A DNA stretch of 64,000 nt, taken from positions 56,978,001-57,042,000 of the forward strand of contig NC_077222.1 in NCBI RefSeq assembly GCF_024763615.1. Direction: 5' to 3'. Each line of letters opens with the position of its first letter. The first letter of the stretch is position 1. The DNA comes from Phlebotomus papatasi (lineage: Eukaryota; Arthropoda; Insecta; Diptera; Psychodidae). A program made the position numbers and the translations under genes. Shown piece after piece: positions 63,732 to 64,000 of this stretch. Under the pieces are notes generated by a model, which was not told the DNA's origin, searched no databases, and saw only the letters and a list, made by a program, of their open reading frames with translations.

Positions 63732-64000
63732 GGGTAACTGTGCCAAATTTCTGCATAGTTGGATGTAAGCGCCAAAGGCTAAAGTTTGAAATTTAATAAT
63801 TTTTAATACAAATTTGATTTTTTTTGTTACTTCTTTTTTCAGGAGTGTTGCTATAACAATCTTGTAGATAATTTATCGTCTTTGTTTTCTCTAAAATCAT
63901 TCTTAATACATTTTAAAATGAATAAAAATATAGAAATAACTTTATGTAATATTTCGGCTACCTTAATTTCCATAGGCCCTTGCCCTTCCGGAATTCTTTC
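63732..64000. mobile_element. Partial copy of the GGGTAAsTGTGCCAAAT element, without the large insert
   Basis: Starts after TA (63730-63731) with GGGTAACTGTGCCAAATTTC and runs off the window. It passes from sequence matching 727-845 to sequence matching 6655-6800 over about 20 bp, so it is the empty-site sister of 727-6953. Confidence 0.8.

Overview
The window looks like nuclear DNA of an insect, most likely a lower dipteran (sand fly or mosquito grade). Three intron-containing animal genes are present. They sit in AT-rich DNA dense with short class II transposons, two decayed mariner-type elements of the DD37E clade, tRNA-derived SINEs and a truncated LINE. The species itself cannot be read from the sequence.

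Layout. (1) 1-7500: no host gene. A TA-flanked element (727-6953) holds a second, larger element (854-6651), which in turn holds a head-to-head degenerate minisatellite, a SINE and a long inverted repeat. (2) 7509-12653, plus strand: a class A neuropeptide receptor of the SIFamide/trissin/NPFF kind, at least four exons. (3) 12660-17150: repeats and unassigned intergenic DNA. (4) 17160-22551, plus strand: eIF6, five exons, 245 residues, complete. Its third intron is a stack of nested elements. (5) 23315 to at least 61230, minus strand: laminin beta-1 (LanB1). Sixteen exons join in frame to give 1726 residues from near the start of the LN domain to the stop. A likely further 5' coding exon lies at 61749-61979; the signal-peptide exon was not found. 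eIF6 and LanB1 converge, with stops about 760 bp apart. (6) 62088-63379: a foldback element with a tRNA-like sequence in each arm. (7) 63732-64000: the start of a copy of the 727-6953 element that lacks its big insert.

The three genes share no pathway: eIF6 acts in 60S ribosome maturation, laminin beta in the basement membrane, the receptor in peptide signalling. The main interest lies in the repeats. Several cases show one element inside another, with duplicated target sites or an uninterrupted sister copy in the same window. Three patterns recur: TTAA-flanked elements carry 14-20 bp palindromes near their ends, with a different palindrome for each family; a hAT-like family (8-bp duplications) is built around GTTTC minisatellites; and many unrelated TA-flanked families all end in GGG.
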